A DNA stretch of 64,000 bases from Chromatiales bacterium. GTDB taxonomy: Bacteria > Pseudomonadota > Gammaproteobacteria > JAGRGH01. The notes below the pieces were generated by a model, which was not told where the DNA came from, did not search any database, and saw only the letters and a list, made by a program, of their open reading frames with translations. A program made the position numbers and the translations under genes. Position 1 is the stretch's first letter. The number at the start of each line of letters is the position of its first letter. The stretch covers positions 248,001 through 312,000 of the forward strand of contig JAGRGH010000049.1 in NCBI GenBank assembly GCA_020445605.1. The letters are read 5' to 3'. Below are positions 27,788 through 36,072 of this stretch, piece after piece.

Positions 27788-28018
27788 TCAGGCCCGCTTG
27801 AGCAGGAACATGAACTTGCCGTCGGCCTCGCCGGACTTCAGCAGCGCATTGCCGGTCTGCTTCGCGAACGCCTCAAAGTCCTTGACCGAGCCCGGGTCCG
27901 TCGCGATCACGCGCAGCACCTGACCACTGGTCATGCCATTGAGGGTTTTCTTCGCACGCAGGATCGGCAGCGGGCAGTTCAGGCCGGTCGCGTCGAGTTC
28001 TTGATCGAAGTCAGACAT
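27788..28018 (-). CDS. tusA: TusA-family sulfur carrier protein
   Basis: A 76-residue protein with the two-layer sandwich pattern DQELDATGLNCPLPILRAKKTLNGM. C15 of the CPLP motif is the persulfide-carrying residue. Paired with a DsrE-type gene it probably belongs to the sulfur-oxidation kind of TusA rather than the tRNA-thiolation kind, though sequence alone cannot separate them. It is the first gene of the tusA-dsrE pair with a candidate promoter at 28098-28126. Confidence 0.93.
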   Translation of the reverse strand: MSDFDQELDATGLNCPLPILRAKKTLNGMTSGQVLRVIATDPGSVKDFEAFAKQTGNALLKSGEADGKFMFLLKRA

Positions 28019-28097
28019 GGTTCACCTCGCAGTAAGAATCGCCTCCGGCAACGGCCACCAAGGGAACCGGCGCGCCGGATTTTGGGATTAGTAGATT

Positions 28098-28126
28098 CTT
28101 ATATTGTCACGTAATGGAGCGATTAA
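28098..28126 (-). promoter_or_regulatory. Candidate promoter of the tusA-dsrE pair
   Basis: On the minus strand TTAATC (28121-28126) and TATAAG (28098-28103) are 17 bp apart. The -10 lies in ATATAAGAA, the same string as at the lysR promoter -10. GATTCTTA (28094-28101) has a perfect inverted partner TAAGAATC at 28033-28040 in the leader. Confidence 0.5.
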
Positions 28127-28184
28127 TGCAATTGCGCGCTGGCGTACTGCCCGGCGATGCAACAACCGCTGGGCCGGGTTGAAT

Positions 28185-28274
28185 TGGCGGAGAGGGTGGG
28201 ATTTGAACCCACGAGGCCCGCAAGGGCCTGCCGGTTTTCAAGACCGGTGCATTCAACCGCTCTGCCACCTCTCC
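28185..28274 (-). tRNA. tRNA-Ser (UGA anticodon)
   Basis: A 90-nt class II tRNA on the minus strand. The acceptor GGAGAGG pairs with CCTCTCC, the anticodon loop CTTGAAA gives UGA, the long variable arm is GGCCCTTGCGGGCC-like, and the T-loop is GGGTTCAAATCCC. CCA is encoded. Discriminator is G. Confidence 0.97.
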
Positions 28275-28514
28275 GGGAACGTGCCCACCGATGATCAGCG
28301 CCGGCCTAGACCGATCCAGCGGAATCATCGGCTTACGCATGATTATGCCCAAACCACTGCAAGCGCGGGACCGATCGTGCCTGCCACGCGCCAGGCTCAT
28401 AGATCTGGCCCGAGCCACGACGGCTTGCATCCGTGACGCGCGCCCGCATAATACCCGAGCACAACCGTAGGTAGGATGGGTCCCGGTCGGGAACACCGCG
28501 AGTCCGCTGCGGTC

Positions 28515-28684
28515 TTAACAGGCTGTTGAAATTCTCCTTTCAACAGCCTGATGTCGCGCGACAGGGACGTCTCGCCCGAAAATCGAACATGCAAGTGTTT
28601 GATTTTCGTGAGCAACCGAAAACCGCGCTTTTCGGTTGCGACGTTGAAAAGGCCATGGATGGGCCTTTTTCAACAACCTGTTAA
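28515..28684. repeat. Family-2 multi-hairpin element with terminal inverted repeats
   Basis: A 170-bp element in the 447-bp space between tRNA-Ser and the Bax inhibitor-1 gene. Its ends, TTAACAGGCTGTTGAAA (28515-28531) and TTTCAACAACCTGTTAA (28668-28684), are inverted repeats with one mismatch in 17. Inside are four successive hairpins: 13 bp at 28519-28550, 13 bp at 28577-28608, 11 bp at 28612-28639, and 12 bp with a bulge at 28643-28674. Loops are 6-7 nt. It has no coding capacity, so it resembles a MITE. A related copy lies at 29686-29810. Confidence 0.85.
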
Positions 28685-28721
28685 GCCCCGAACCAGTCGA
28701 TTACCTGGAGGCAACGCTCCG

Positions 28722-29390
28722 ATGAATGATTCGATCCGTGCGATCCCGGCACGTGCCGGCTCCGCGCTGACCACGAACCGGGTTCTGAAAAACACCTACC
28801 TGCTGCTCGCGCTGACCCTTGGCTTCAGCGCGCTGACGGCAATGGCGTCCATGGCGCTCGAGATGTCGCCGATGACCTACCTGATCGCGGTCATCGCATC
28901 CATGGTGCTGGGCATCTTCGTGCTGCCACGAACGGCCAATTCGGCGGCCGGCATTGGCGTGATCTTCCTGATCACGGGTCTGCTCGGTTTCGGACTCGGC
29001 GCCATCCTGTCGATCTACCTGTCGCTGCCGAAGGGTCCGCAGATCGTCGCAACGGCGTTCGGCGGAACGGGCGTGATCTTCCTGGGTCTGTCCGCCTATG
29101 CCCTTACGAGCAAGCGGGATTTCAGCTTCATGGGCGGCTTTCTGGTCGCCGGCATGATCGGCGTCGTCGTGCTGATGCTCGCGAACCTGTTCTTCCAGCT
29201 GCCGATTCTCTCGCTGGCCATCTCCGCGGTGATCCTGCTGCTCATGAGCGGGTTCATCCTGTTCGACACCAGCCGCATCATCAACGGCGGTGAGACGAAC
29301 TACATCATGGCCACCTATGGCATCTACCTCAGCATTTTCAACATCTTCATCAGCCTGCTGAACATCCTCGGGCTGACGAGCGACGACTAG
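28722..29390 (+). CDS. Bax inhibitor-1/YccA family membrane protein
   Basis: A 222-residue inner-membrane protein with about seven TM segments from residue 25 on (TYLLLALTLGFSALTAMAS...). The C-terminal LFDTSRIINGGETNYIMATYGIYLSIFNIFISLLNILG (split for length) is the family pattern, with Asp residues of the pH-sensing latch. Relatives include YccA, a modulator of FtsH, and BsYetJ, a calcium leak channel. The start has GGAGG about 10 nt upstream of the ATG at 28722; an upstream in-frame extension lies inside the hairpin element and is discarded. A strong terminator follows. Confidence 0.93.
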   Translation: MNDSIRAIPARAGSALTTNRVLKNTYLLLALTLGFSALTAMASMALEMSPMTYLIAVIASMVLGIFVLPRTANSAAGIGVIFLITGLLGFGLGAILSIYLSLPKGPQIVATAFGGTGVIFLGLSAYALTSKRDFSFMGGFLVAGMIGVVVLMLANLFFQLPILSLAISAVILLLMSGFILFDTSRIINGGETNYIMATYGIYLSIFNIFISLLNILGLTSDD

Positions 29391-29397
29391 TCGAACG

Positions 29398-29430
29398 GCG
29401 TCCGGCCCCCCTGCGGGCCGGACGCATTTT
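29398..29430 (+). terminator. Intrinsic terminator after the Bax inhibitor-1 gene
   Basis: GCGTCCGGCCC (29398-29408) and GGGCCGGACGC (29415-29425) form a perfect 11-bp stem with loop CCCTGC, followed by ATTTT. It starts 7 nt after the stop codon. Confidence 0.85.
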
Positions 29431-29450
29431 CCGCCCACCGATACCCCGAA

Positions 29451-29645
29451 ATGCCCGGTCACTGGACCCAATGGCTGTGGGCCGCGGTGCTGGTCATGTG
29501 GCTGGTGATGATGATCCGCCGCTGGCGGGCGGTCAAAGAGGCCACCCCGGACGCCAAGCCCGGCGACTGGCCGGCCGCACTGCTGGCACTGGCGGTGGTG
29601 ATCGGCTTTGTGTACCTGCTGATCCAGTACGTCAAATCGTCCTGA
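29451..29645 (+). CDS. Small two-TM membrane protein, unknown
   Basis: A 64-residue protein with two hydrophobic segments, WTQWLWAAVLVMWLVMMI and ALLALAVVIGFVYLLIQYV. They are separated by a short charged loop (RRWRAVKEATPDAKPGDWP), predicting a hairpin with both ends on one side. I do not recognise the family. The composition is typical of a real small membrane protein. No strong ribosome site is seen, and it begins just after the terminator of the preceding gene, so expression would need its own promoter or readthrough. Confidence 0.6.
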   Translation: MPGHWTQWLWAAVLVMWLVMMIRRWRAVKEATPDAKPGDWPAALLALAVVIGFVYLLIQYVKSS

Positions 29646-29685
29646 TCGAGCGTCGCATTTGCGGCCTCAGCCCGGCTTTACGCGA

Positions 29686-31077
<1,392 letters not shown>

Positions 31078-31386
31078 TCAATCCAGATGAAGGGTCGCTG
31101 ACCAGGACACCATGTGGCCGGCCGCGACGCGGGTCTTCAGATGTTCGATCACCGCCGCAGCCTTCTCCGGGCGGTCGAAAAACTCGATGATGATCGGCAG
31201 ATCGGCCGACATGTCCAGCAGGCCGGCTTCATGCACGCGACCGTGCGAACCGAAACCGGCGATGCCGCGAAACGCGGTGACACCCGCGACCTGCTCCTGG
31301 TCATGCAGAATCCGGAGCAGCGAGCGATAGTGGTCTCCCGCTTCGCTACAGTAGATTCGCACCACGGTTACATCGTTCGCCTTCAT
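31078..31386 (-). CDS. DUF190 domain protein
   Basis: A 102-residue PII-like small protein: VTVVRIYCSEAGDHYRSLLRILHDQEQVAGVTAFRGIAGFGSHGRVHE (split for length), then DLPIIIEFFDRPEKAAAVIEHL. The ferredoxin-like fold and the position after crcB are typical; DUF190 genes commonly accompany crcB, so a role in fluoride export or its regulation is likely but unproven. The ATG overlaps the crcB stop as ATGA. An open extension upstream lies in the crcB region and is not part of the gene. Confidence 0.9.
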   Translation of the reverse strand: MKANDVTVVRIYCSEAGDHYRSLLRILHDQEQVAGVTAFRGIAGFGSHGRVHEAGLLDMSADLPIIIEFFDRPEKAAAVIEHLKTRVAAGHMVSWSATLHLD

Positions 31387-31760
31387 CCCACCTGCCTCGC
31401 CACCACCATACCCAGCCAGGCTGCGCCCACACAGGCCAGAACACTGATCAGCATGTTTGCCACGGCCTTGGTGTAGTCGGCCTGCTCGATCAGATTCAAG
31501 GTTTCGATCGAAAAGGTCGAAAACGTGGTGAACGCACCCAACAACCCGATCAGCCAGAAACTGCGCCATTCCGCAGCCACCGCGAGCCGCTCGATCATCA
31601 GGAAATAGAGCACGCCCATGACCAGCGACCCCGACACGTTGACGACCAGCGTGCCCCACGGGAACCCGCGTCCAAGCCACGCGTAGACGGCCTGCGCGGT
31701 CCAGTAGCGCAGCAGCGCGCCGACTGCACCGCCCCCGGCGATGGCCACTGTGTGCCACAT
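31383..31760 (-). CDS. crcB: Fluoride channel CrcB/Fluc
   Basis: A 125-residue inner-membrane protein with four TM segments that forms a dual-topology dimeric fluoride channel. Conserved features are GGGAVGALLRYW near the N-terminus, FPWGTLVVNVSGSLVMG with the pore Asn, and GAFTTFSTFSIE with the Thr/Phe/Ser core. The ATG at 31760 is preferred over an in-frame TTG 12 nt upstream; neither has a good ribosome site. No fluoride riboswitch is recognisable in the 100 nt upstream. It is followed by coupled DUF190. Confidence 0.95.
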   Translation of the reverse strand: MWHTVAIAGGGAVGALLRYWTAQAVYAWLGRGFPWGTLVVNVSGSLVMGVLYFLMIERLAVAAEWRSFWLIGLLGAFTTFSTFSIETLNLIEQADYTKAVANMLISVLACVGAAWLGMVVARQVG

Positions 31761-31860
31761 GGTTGGGCCCAAGAATCAAAGTCCGCGATGGTACCGAACC
31801 CGCCCCGCGGCGAACAGTTCTGGACCGGGCCCGGACGGCGAACTGATCAGGATATGGCGG

Positions 31861-33189
31861 CTATTCGTCGGTCGGGAAAGACCCGCTCCGCGCATCCAGA
31901 TCGCGCAGCCGGGCAAGTTTTTCAGCGATCTTGATCTCCAGTCCGCGCGGGACCGGCACATAGAAACGCCGCCCCGCCAGTTCGGGCGGTAGATAGGTCT
32001 CGCCGGCCGCGTAGGCCTCCGGCTCGTCATGGGCATACCGATAGTCGCGCCCCGCCCCAACGGACTTCATGAGCGCAGTGGGCGCGTTGCGCAGATGCAT
32101 GGGAACCGCAAGCGAACCCTGTTCCTGGACGGCGGAACGCGCTGCGTTGAAGGCTGCGTATACCGCATTGCTCTTGGCCGCACAGGCCAGATACACCGCG
32201 GCCTGCGCCAACGAAAGTTCGCCCTCCGGGCTGCCCAGCCGTTCCTGCGCCTCCCAGGCATCCAGCGTGATACGCAATGCGCGCGGATCGGCGTTGCCGA
32301 TGTCCTCGCTGGCGATACGCACGAGGCGCCGGGCCAGATACAGCGGGTCGGTGCCGCCGTCGAGCATGCGCGCAAGCCAGTACAGCGCCGCATCCGGCGA
32401 CGAGCCTCGAATCGATTTGTGCAGGGCGGAGATCTGGTCATAGAACACGTCGCCGCCGCGGTCGAACCGTCGCCCGTCGCCACCGGCGAGGAGTTCCGCG
32501 GCGCGCCCGCGCCTGACCGGATCACGCCCCTCCCCGATCCGCAATGACAGCTGCTCGAGGAGATTCAGCGCGCGCCGCGCGTCGCCGTCCGCCATGTCCG
32601 CGATCAGCGCGAGTGTGTCGTCCTCAAATCGTCCGGAGAGTCCTTCCAGCGCCGCGTCTTCTCGCAGTGCGCGCTGGAGAATCGCGACGATTTCCGTGGG
32701 CTCGAGCGACTTCAGCACATAGGTACGGGCCCGTGAGAGCAACGCGTTGTTCAGCGCAAAGGACGGGTTTTCGGTGGTCGCGCCGATGAAGGTCAGCGTG
32801 CCGTCCTCGACATGCGGCAGAAACGCATCCTGCTGCGCCTTGTTGAACCGGTGTACCTCGTCGACAAACAGCACGGTCGCCCCTGCGTGCGCCTTGGCCT
32901 CCGCGACGGCCTTGCGAATATCGGCGACGCCCGAGAGCACGGCGGACAGGCTGATCCATTGCGCGCCGCTGGCGTCGGCCAGCATGCGTGCTAGCGTGGT
33001 CTTGCCAGTGCCAGGCGGGCCCCAGAGGATCATCGAATGCAGGCGGCCGGTTCGAAGCGCCTGGGCAAGTGGGCCGGTCGGACCGAGCAGATGTGCCTGA
33101 CCGCTCAGCGCATCGATCGTAGCCGGCCGCACACGGTCGGCCAGCGGCCGTGTATCGGCTCCGGCCGGTGCGTCATCGCCGGAAGACAT
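31861..33189 (-). CDS. rarA: Replication-associated recombination protein A (RarA/MgsA)
   Basis: An AAA+ clamp-loader-like ATPase acting at stalled replication forks. The 442-residue product has Walker A GPPGTGKTT (about residue 57-65), Walker B LFVDEVHRFNKAQQDAFLP, sensor 1 GATTENPSF and the C-terminal tetramerisation domain (DPLYLARRLVRIASEDIGNADPRA, split). The ATG at 33189 lies inside a remnant of the lolA 3' end, showing that lolA once overlapped rarA by about 17 nt; a 2.2-kb insertion now separates them. Confidence 0.96.
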   Translation of the reverse strand: MSSGDDAPAGADTRPLADRVRPATIDALSGQAHLLGPTGPLAQALRTGRLHSMILWGPPGTGKTTLARMLADASGAQWISLSAVLSGVADIRKAVAEAKAHAGATVLFVDEVHRFNKAQQDAFLPHVEDGTLTFIGATTENPSFALNNALLSRARTYVLKSLEPTEIVAILQRALREDAALEGLSGRFEDDTLALIADMADGDARRALNLLEQLSLRIGEGRDPVRRGRAAELLAGGDGRRFDRGGDVFYDQISALHKSIRGSSPDAALYWLARMLDGGTDPLYLARRLVRIASEDIGNADPRALRITLDAWEAQERLGSPEGELSLAQAAVYLACAAKSNAVYAAFNAARSAVQEQGSLAVPMHLRNAPTALMKSVGAGRDYRYAHDEPEAYAAGETYLPPELAGRRFYVPVPRGLEIKIAEKLARLRDLDARSGSFPTDE

Positions 33190-33228
33190 CGAAGGCGGTC
33201 TGTGGTTCGAGTTTCAATGTGGCGGGAA
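33173..33228 (-). pseudogene. lolA: Remnant of the 3' end of lolA
   Basis: Reading the minus strand, this stretch encodes PATLKLEPQTAFDVFRR then TGA. The last residues of the intact LolA (35448-36071) are EFKFEPQNAFDVFQG. At the DNA level 33182-33217 and 35457-35492 match at 31 of 36 positions. The TGA lies inside rarA (33173-33175). This is the expected scar of a segment inserted at, or duplicated with, the lolA 3' end. Confidence 0.75.
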
Positions 33229-33276
33229 AAGCAGCACAAGCATGCATTTCGGATGATTCTACCCGGGACCGGCCCA

Positions 33277-33486
33277 TCACACCGGTACTCCGGCCCCCAC
33301 CCGTCGTCGTCGCCAGCGCGCGGTGTACCCTGTTTGGTGCATACGCCCATGCTGGCGGACCAGATTGACCAGCGGCCGCGGCAGCCGTGCCGTCAGCCGC
33401 CCAGTCAGATCCAGCGCGTCGAGAACGACGTGCCCGGTGCCGCTACGATACGACCGTTGAAACCTCTTGAACGTCTGATCAGGAAA
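33277..33486 (-). pseudogene. Degenerate IS91-type transposase C-terminal fragment
   Basis: The minus-strand frame reads SYRSGTGHVVLDALDLTGR then LTARLPRPLVNLVRQHGRM. This closely follows the C-terminal pattern of IS91/ISCR-type (Y2) transposases, which from memory reads YRDGTTHVV-x-PLDF-x-RLAALVPRP-x-NL-x-R-x-HGV. A TGA at 33487-33489 interrupts the frame, and the frame upstream of it (to about 33560) has no recognisable catalytic region. It fills most of the 372-bp space between rarA and the SoxB-like gene. Comparison is by recall, not a search. Confidence 0.65.
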
Positions 33487-33561
33487 TCATTGCCCGGGAA
33501 GCTTCGCTTCCATCAACTGCCCGTTCTGATCGACTCGCCCGCGATACCGAATAGGCTGATT

Positions 33562-35217
33562 TCAGCCTGTGGTGACTTCGCTCTTGCCGGCCTCCTGCCA
33601 GATTGTTGGCAGGTGCAGATGATCGCCGAGGATGTCGCCCTGCGGCGTGGCAAGCCTGTGATCGAGCGCCGGCGCCACGGTGCCGCGATCCTCAATGTAG
33701 GCGATGATTTCATGCGGACCGACCAAGTGGGTTTTCTTGCCGTCGACCGCTAACGGGCTGTTTCTGAGAAAGAGATTAAACTCGGCCAGGGAGTAAAGCC
33801 GGTCAGCAGCCAGCGGTTGCCCGTCGACGGTGATTTTCTGGATTCTGTTCGGGTGTTTCTTGGTTAGATCGACCACCAGCTCGACGCCGGAAAAACGCCA
33901 CATATTGCTGCCGACCTTTTGCAGAATGTCGTCGGTGACGACGTTATCCACGGCCGCTTCCAGCATCGCTTGTATATCGCGGCCGTAGAATTTCATGGTG
34001 TGCACGGGCGCCTCGGTGGGCACCAGATTGAAAACGTCTTCCACCGTGATATCGCCGGGCAGAATGCTCGCGCCGTAGCGCCCCGGCTCCGCGACGCTGA
34101 TGTTCTGACCGGTGCGCTCGCGCAGCGCGTCGGTGACAAGATTGTCGCCAGTGCTTTGCCACGTGCCTTGGCGGTAAATCACCGTTTCGGCTTTACCGAT
34201 GACCCGCTCCAGCTCTTCCTTGTATGGTGCGCGGAATTTCTCGATCATTGCCGCGATTTCTCGATCAGGTTCGATTTGGTTGGCCCGAATCGGAAACAGG
34301 GTCTGCTCGAATTCAACGACGCGCTTGTTGGCGATGTGCAGATCCAGCTGGCCCAGCAGCTTGCCGTGCGAACCGCTTTGCACAATGATGACACCGCGCT
34401 GGCTTTTGGCGTTGTGCACGAGGTCGGGTCGGTATAGCGCGTCGTGCGTATGCGCGCCGATCACCACATCAATGCCGTTGACCATTTCGGCGAACTTCGC
34501 ATCCACCTTCCAGCCCATGTGCGAGAGCAGGATCACGACGTCAACGTCCTGCTTGTTCCGCAGGTTGTCCACGTCGGCCTGCACCTCGTCCAGTCGCAGG
34601 CCGAAGCTCCACTGCGGATGATTGGTGACTTTCGACATCCAGTGATACGTCATGCCGATAATGCCGACCTTTATGCCGTTGAGTTCGCGCACAATGTACG
34701 GTTTCAGATTGGGCAGATCGGCGCGCTCACCCCACTCGGCGTCGTAGAAATTGGCTGCGACAATCGGAAACTCTGCGGCTTCGAACAAGGCCTCCACCGT
34801 ACCCTGGTCGTAAAATAAGTCCACATTGCCGGGCACCATCGCGTCATAGCCCATCGCGTTCATGACTTCCACCACCGGCTTGCCAGCCAAGCGCACCGGC
34901 ACGGCTGTGCCATGCCAGGTGTCGCCACTGTCCACCAACAAGGTACGATCTGGATGGCGCTGCCGCTGCTGATCAATGGCAGCCGCCATATGGGCCATGC
35001 CGCCCGAGCGGCCTTCCTCCCGCGCGCGATCGACAAACTGATAATCACCTTCCTCGCGATGAAAAAGCGGGCTCAAATAGCCGTGCGTGTCATTTGTCCA
35101 CAGAATGCGCAGTGTTGGCTCTGCTGCGGGTTGCAAGCCCCTGGCCGTAATCCCCAGCGCCAGGGATAGAAAAACCAGTCCCAGAATGTTCAGTGGATCA
35201 AGTGGTTTTAACGACAC
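33562..35217 (-). CDS. SoxB-like/5'-nucleotidase-family metallohydrolase
   Basis: An exported protein of about 551 residues with an N-terminal hydrophobic signal (LNILGLVFLSLALGITARG). The metallophosphoesterase core has LWTNDTHGYLSP, LVDSGDTWHG, LLSHMGWKVDAKF and IGAHTHDALYRPD; the C-terminal 5'-nucleotidase domain follows. WSFGLRLDEVQADVDNLR and GAHTHDAL are close to thiosulfohydrolase SoxB. However, the GNHE/GHWE position reads GNVDLFYD, so the usual His is missing. The start is GTG at 35217 with AAGGGG five bases upstream; GTG at 35223 overlaps that site. No other sox genes adjoin it. It lies in an insertion between lolA and rarA beside a transposase remnant. Confidence 0.8.
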   Translation of the reverse strand: MSLKPLDPLNILGLVFLSLALGITARGLQPAAEPTLRILWTNDTHGYLSPLFHREEGDYQFVDRAREEGRSGGMAHMAAAIDQQRQRHPDRTLLVDSGDTWHGTAVPVRLAGKPVVEVMNAMGYDAMVPGNVDLFYDQGTVEALFEAAEFPIVAANFYDAEWGERADLPNLKPYIVRELNGIKVGIIGMTYHWMSKVTNHPQWSFGLRLDEVQADVDNLRNKQDVDVVILLSHMGWKVDAKFAEMVNGIDVVIGAHTHDALYRPDLVHNAKSQRGVIIVQSGSHGKLLGQLDLHIANKRVVEFEQTLFPIRANQIEPDREIAAMIEKFRAPYKEELERVIGKAETVIYRQGTWQSTGDNLVTDALRERTGQNISVAEPGRYGASILPGDITVEDVFNLVPTEAPVHTMKFYGRDIQAMLEAAVDNVVTDDILQKVGSNMWRFSGVELVVDLTKKHPNRIQKITVDGQPLAADRLYSLAEFNLFLRNSPLAVDGKKTHLVGPHEIIAYIEDRGTVAPALDHRLATPQGDILGDHLHLPTIWQEAGKSEVTTG

Positions 35218-35447
35218 CGGCACCCCTTGAATAAAAAGGACCTATTGCCCAGTGTAGACGGAATGGGCCAGTTCGCCGTGCGCGCGGTGTATCTTCCTGA
35301 TGCCTTTGATAATGAGCGATCGCGCCATCTGTATGGAAAGCGAAACCCGCGCAAGTCGGGCGTGTTCACCCGGGAATTCGCCATCAGACCAATATCCAGC
35401 ACTCCGGAGCAGACACCACCCGGCCGCCGCCCGAGCGCTCCGTTGCA

Positions 35448-36071
35448 TCAGCCCTGGAAGACGTCGAAGGCGTTCTGTGGTTCGAACTTGAATTCCTTTG
35501 GATCAAGCTCGAGGTTGCGCACGACGTCGCGAAACTCGATGCGCGTCGTGCGTCCAAGTCGATCGTCGATCTCGATCACGCGCAGGTCCTTTAGTCCGAA
35601 ACCGGCCCGCAGGCGCGTGAAGTCGCCACTCTGGTCGTGCGGCGTCATCTCGGCCCACTGATAATCGCGCTCCAGGCCGAGATCGCGAACATCGAAGTCG
35701 TCGGTTATGCGCCCGCCACCGGCGAGCAGAACCGCCGGCGTGTTTCGCAACGCCAGCGACTGCAACGCGACGCTGACCTGATCGAGTTCGACATCGTGCA
35801 CCCAGATGCTGAGCCCGTCGGCGACGATGATCTGCTCGGTGGGTTCGATGTAGGTCCAGCGAAACCGACCCGGGCGGCTGAGCAGCAGGAAACCGCTCCC
35901 GCGTTGCAACTCGCGGTGATGCTCGTCGTAAACCGTCTGCACAAAACTCGCGCGCAGGGTCTTGACGTCGGACAGGAATTTTTCCAGCCGCTCGCTCGCG
36001 GTATCGCCCCGCGCGAACCCGGCGGCGACCAGCAGCGACGCGAACAGAACAAACCGGGTCAGTCCAATCAA
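35448..36071 (-). CDS. lolA: Outer-membrane lipoprotein carrier protein LolA
   Basis: Periplasmic chaperone that ferries lipoproteins from LolCDE to LolB. The 207 residues include a signal peptide (MIGLTRFVLFASLLVAAGFARG). The LolA fold follows: LEKFLSDVKTLRASFVQTVYDE, RGSGFLLLSRPGRFRWTYIEP with the conserved Arg, IVADGLSIWVHDVELDQVSV and LRVIEIDDRLGRTTRIEF. It starts immediately after ftsK (1 nt between stop and start regions). Its 3' end is repeated at 33173-33228. Confidence 0.96.
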   Translation of the reverse strand: MIGLTRFVLFASLLVAAGFARGDTASERLEKFLSDVKTLRASFVQTVYDEHHRELQRGSGFLLLSRPGRFRWTYIEPTEQIIVADGLSIWVHDVELDQVSVALQSLALRNTPAVLLAGGGRITDDFDVRDLGLERDYQWAEMTPHDQSGDFTRLRAGFGLKDLRVIEIDDRLGRTTRIEFRDVVRNLELDPKEFKFEPQNAFDVFQG

Positions 36072-36072
36072 T

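Noticed and set aside
28444-28500. Short GTAGGTAGGATGGGT segment as a known dispersed repeat
   Set aside because: It resembles a repeat often seen in proteobacteria, but only about 15 bp are present and no second copy was found in the window.
31761-31860. Possible fluoride riboswitch upstream of crcB
   Set aside because: The sequence lacks the conserved GATGG and CCTGAT-type core and a usable pseudoknot pairing; nothing beyond a GC-rich spacer is visible.
35224-35447. Possible remnant genes between the SoxB-like gene and lolA
   Set aside because: Open frames of 60-70 codons exist on both strands, but none resembles a known protein and none has start signals.
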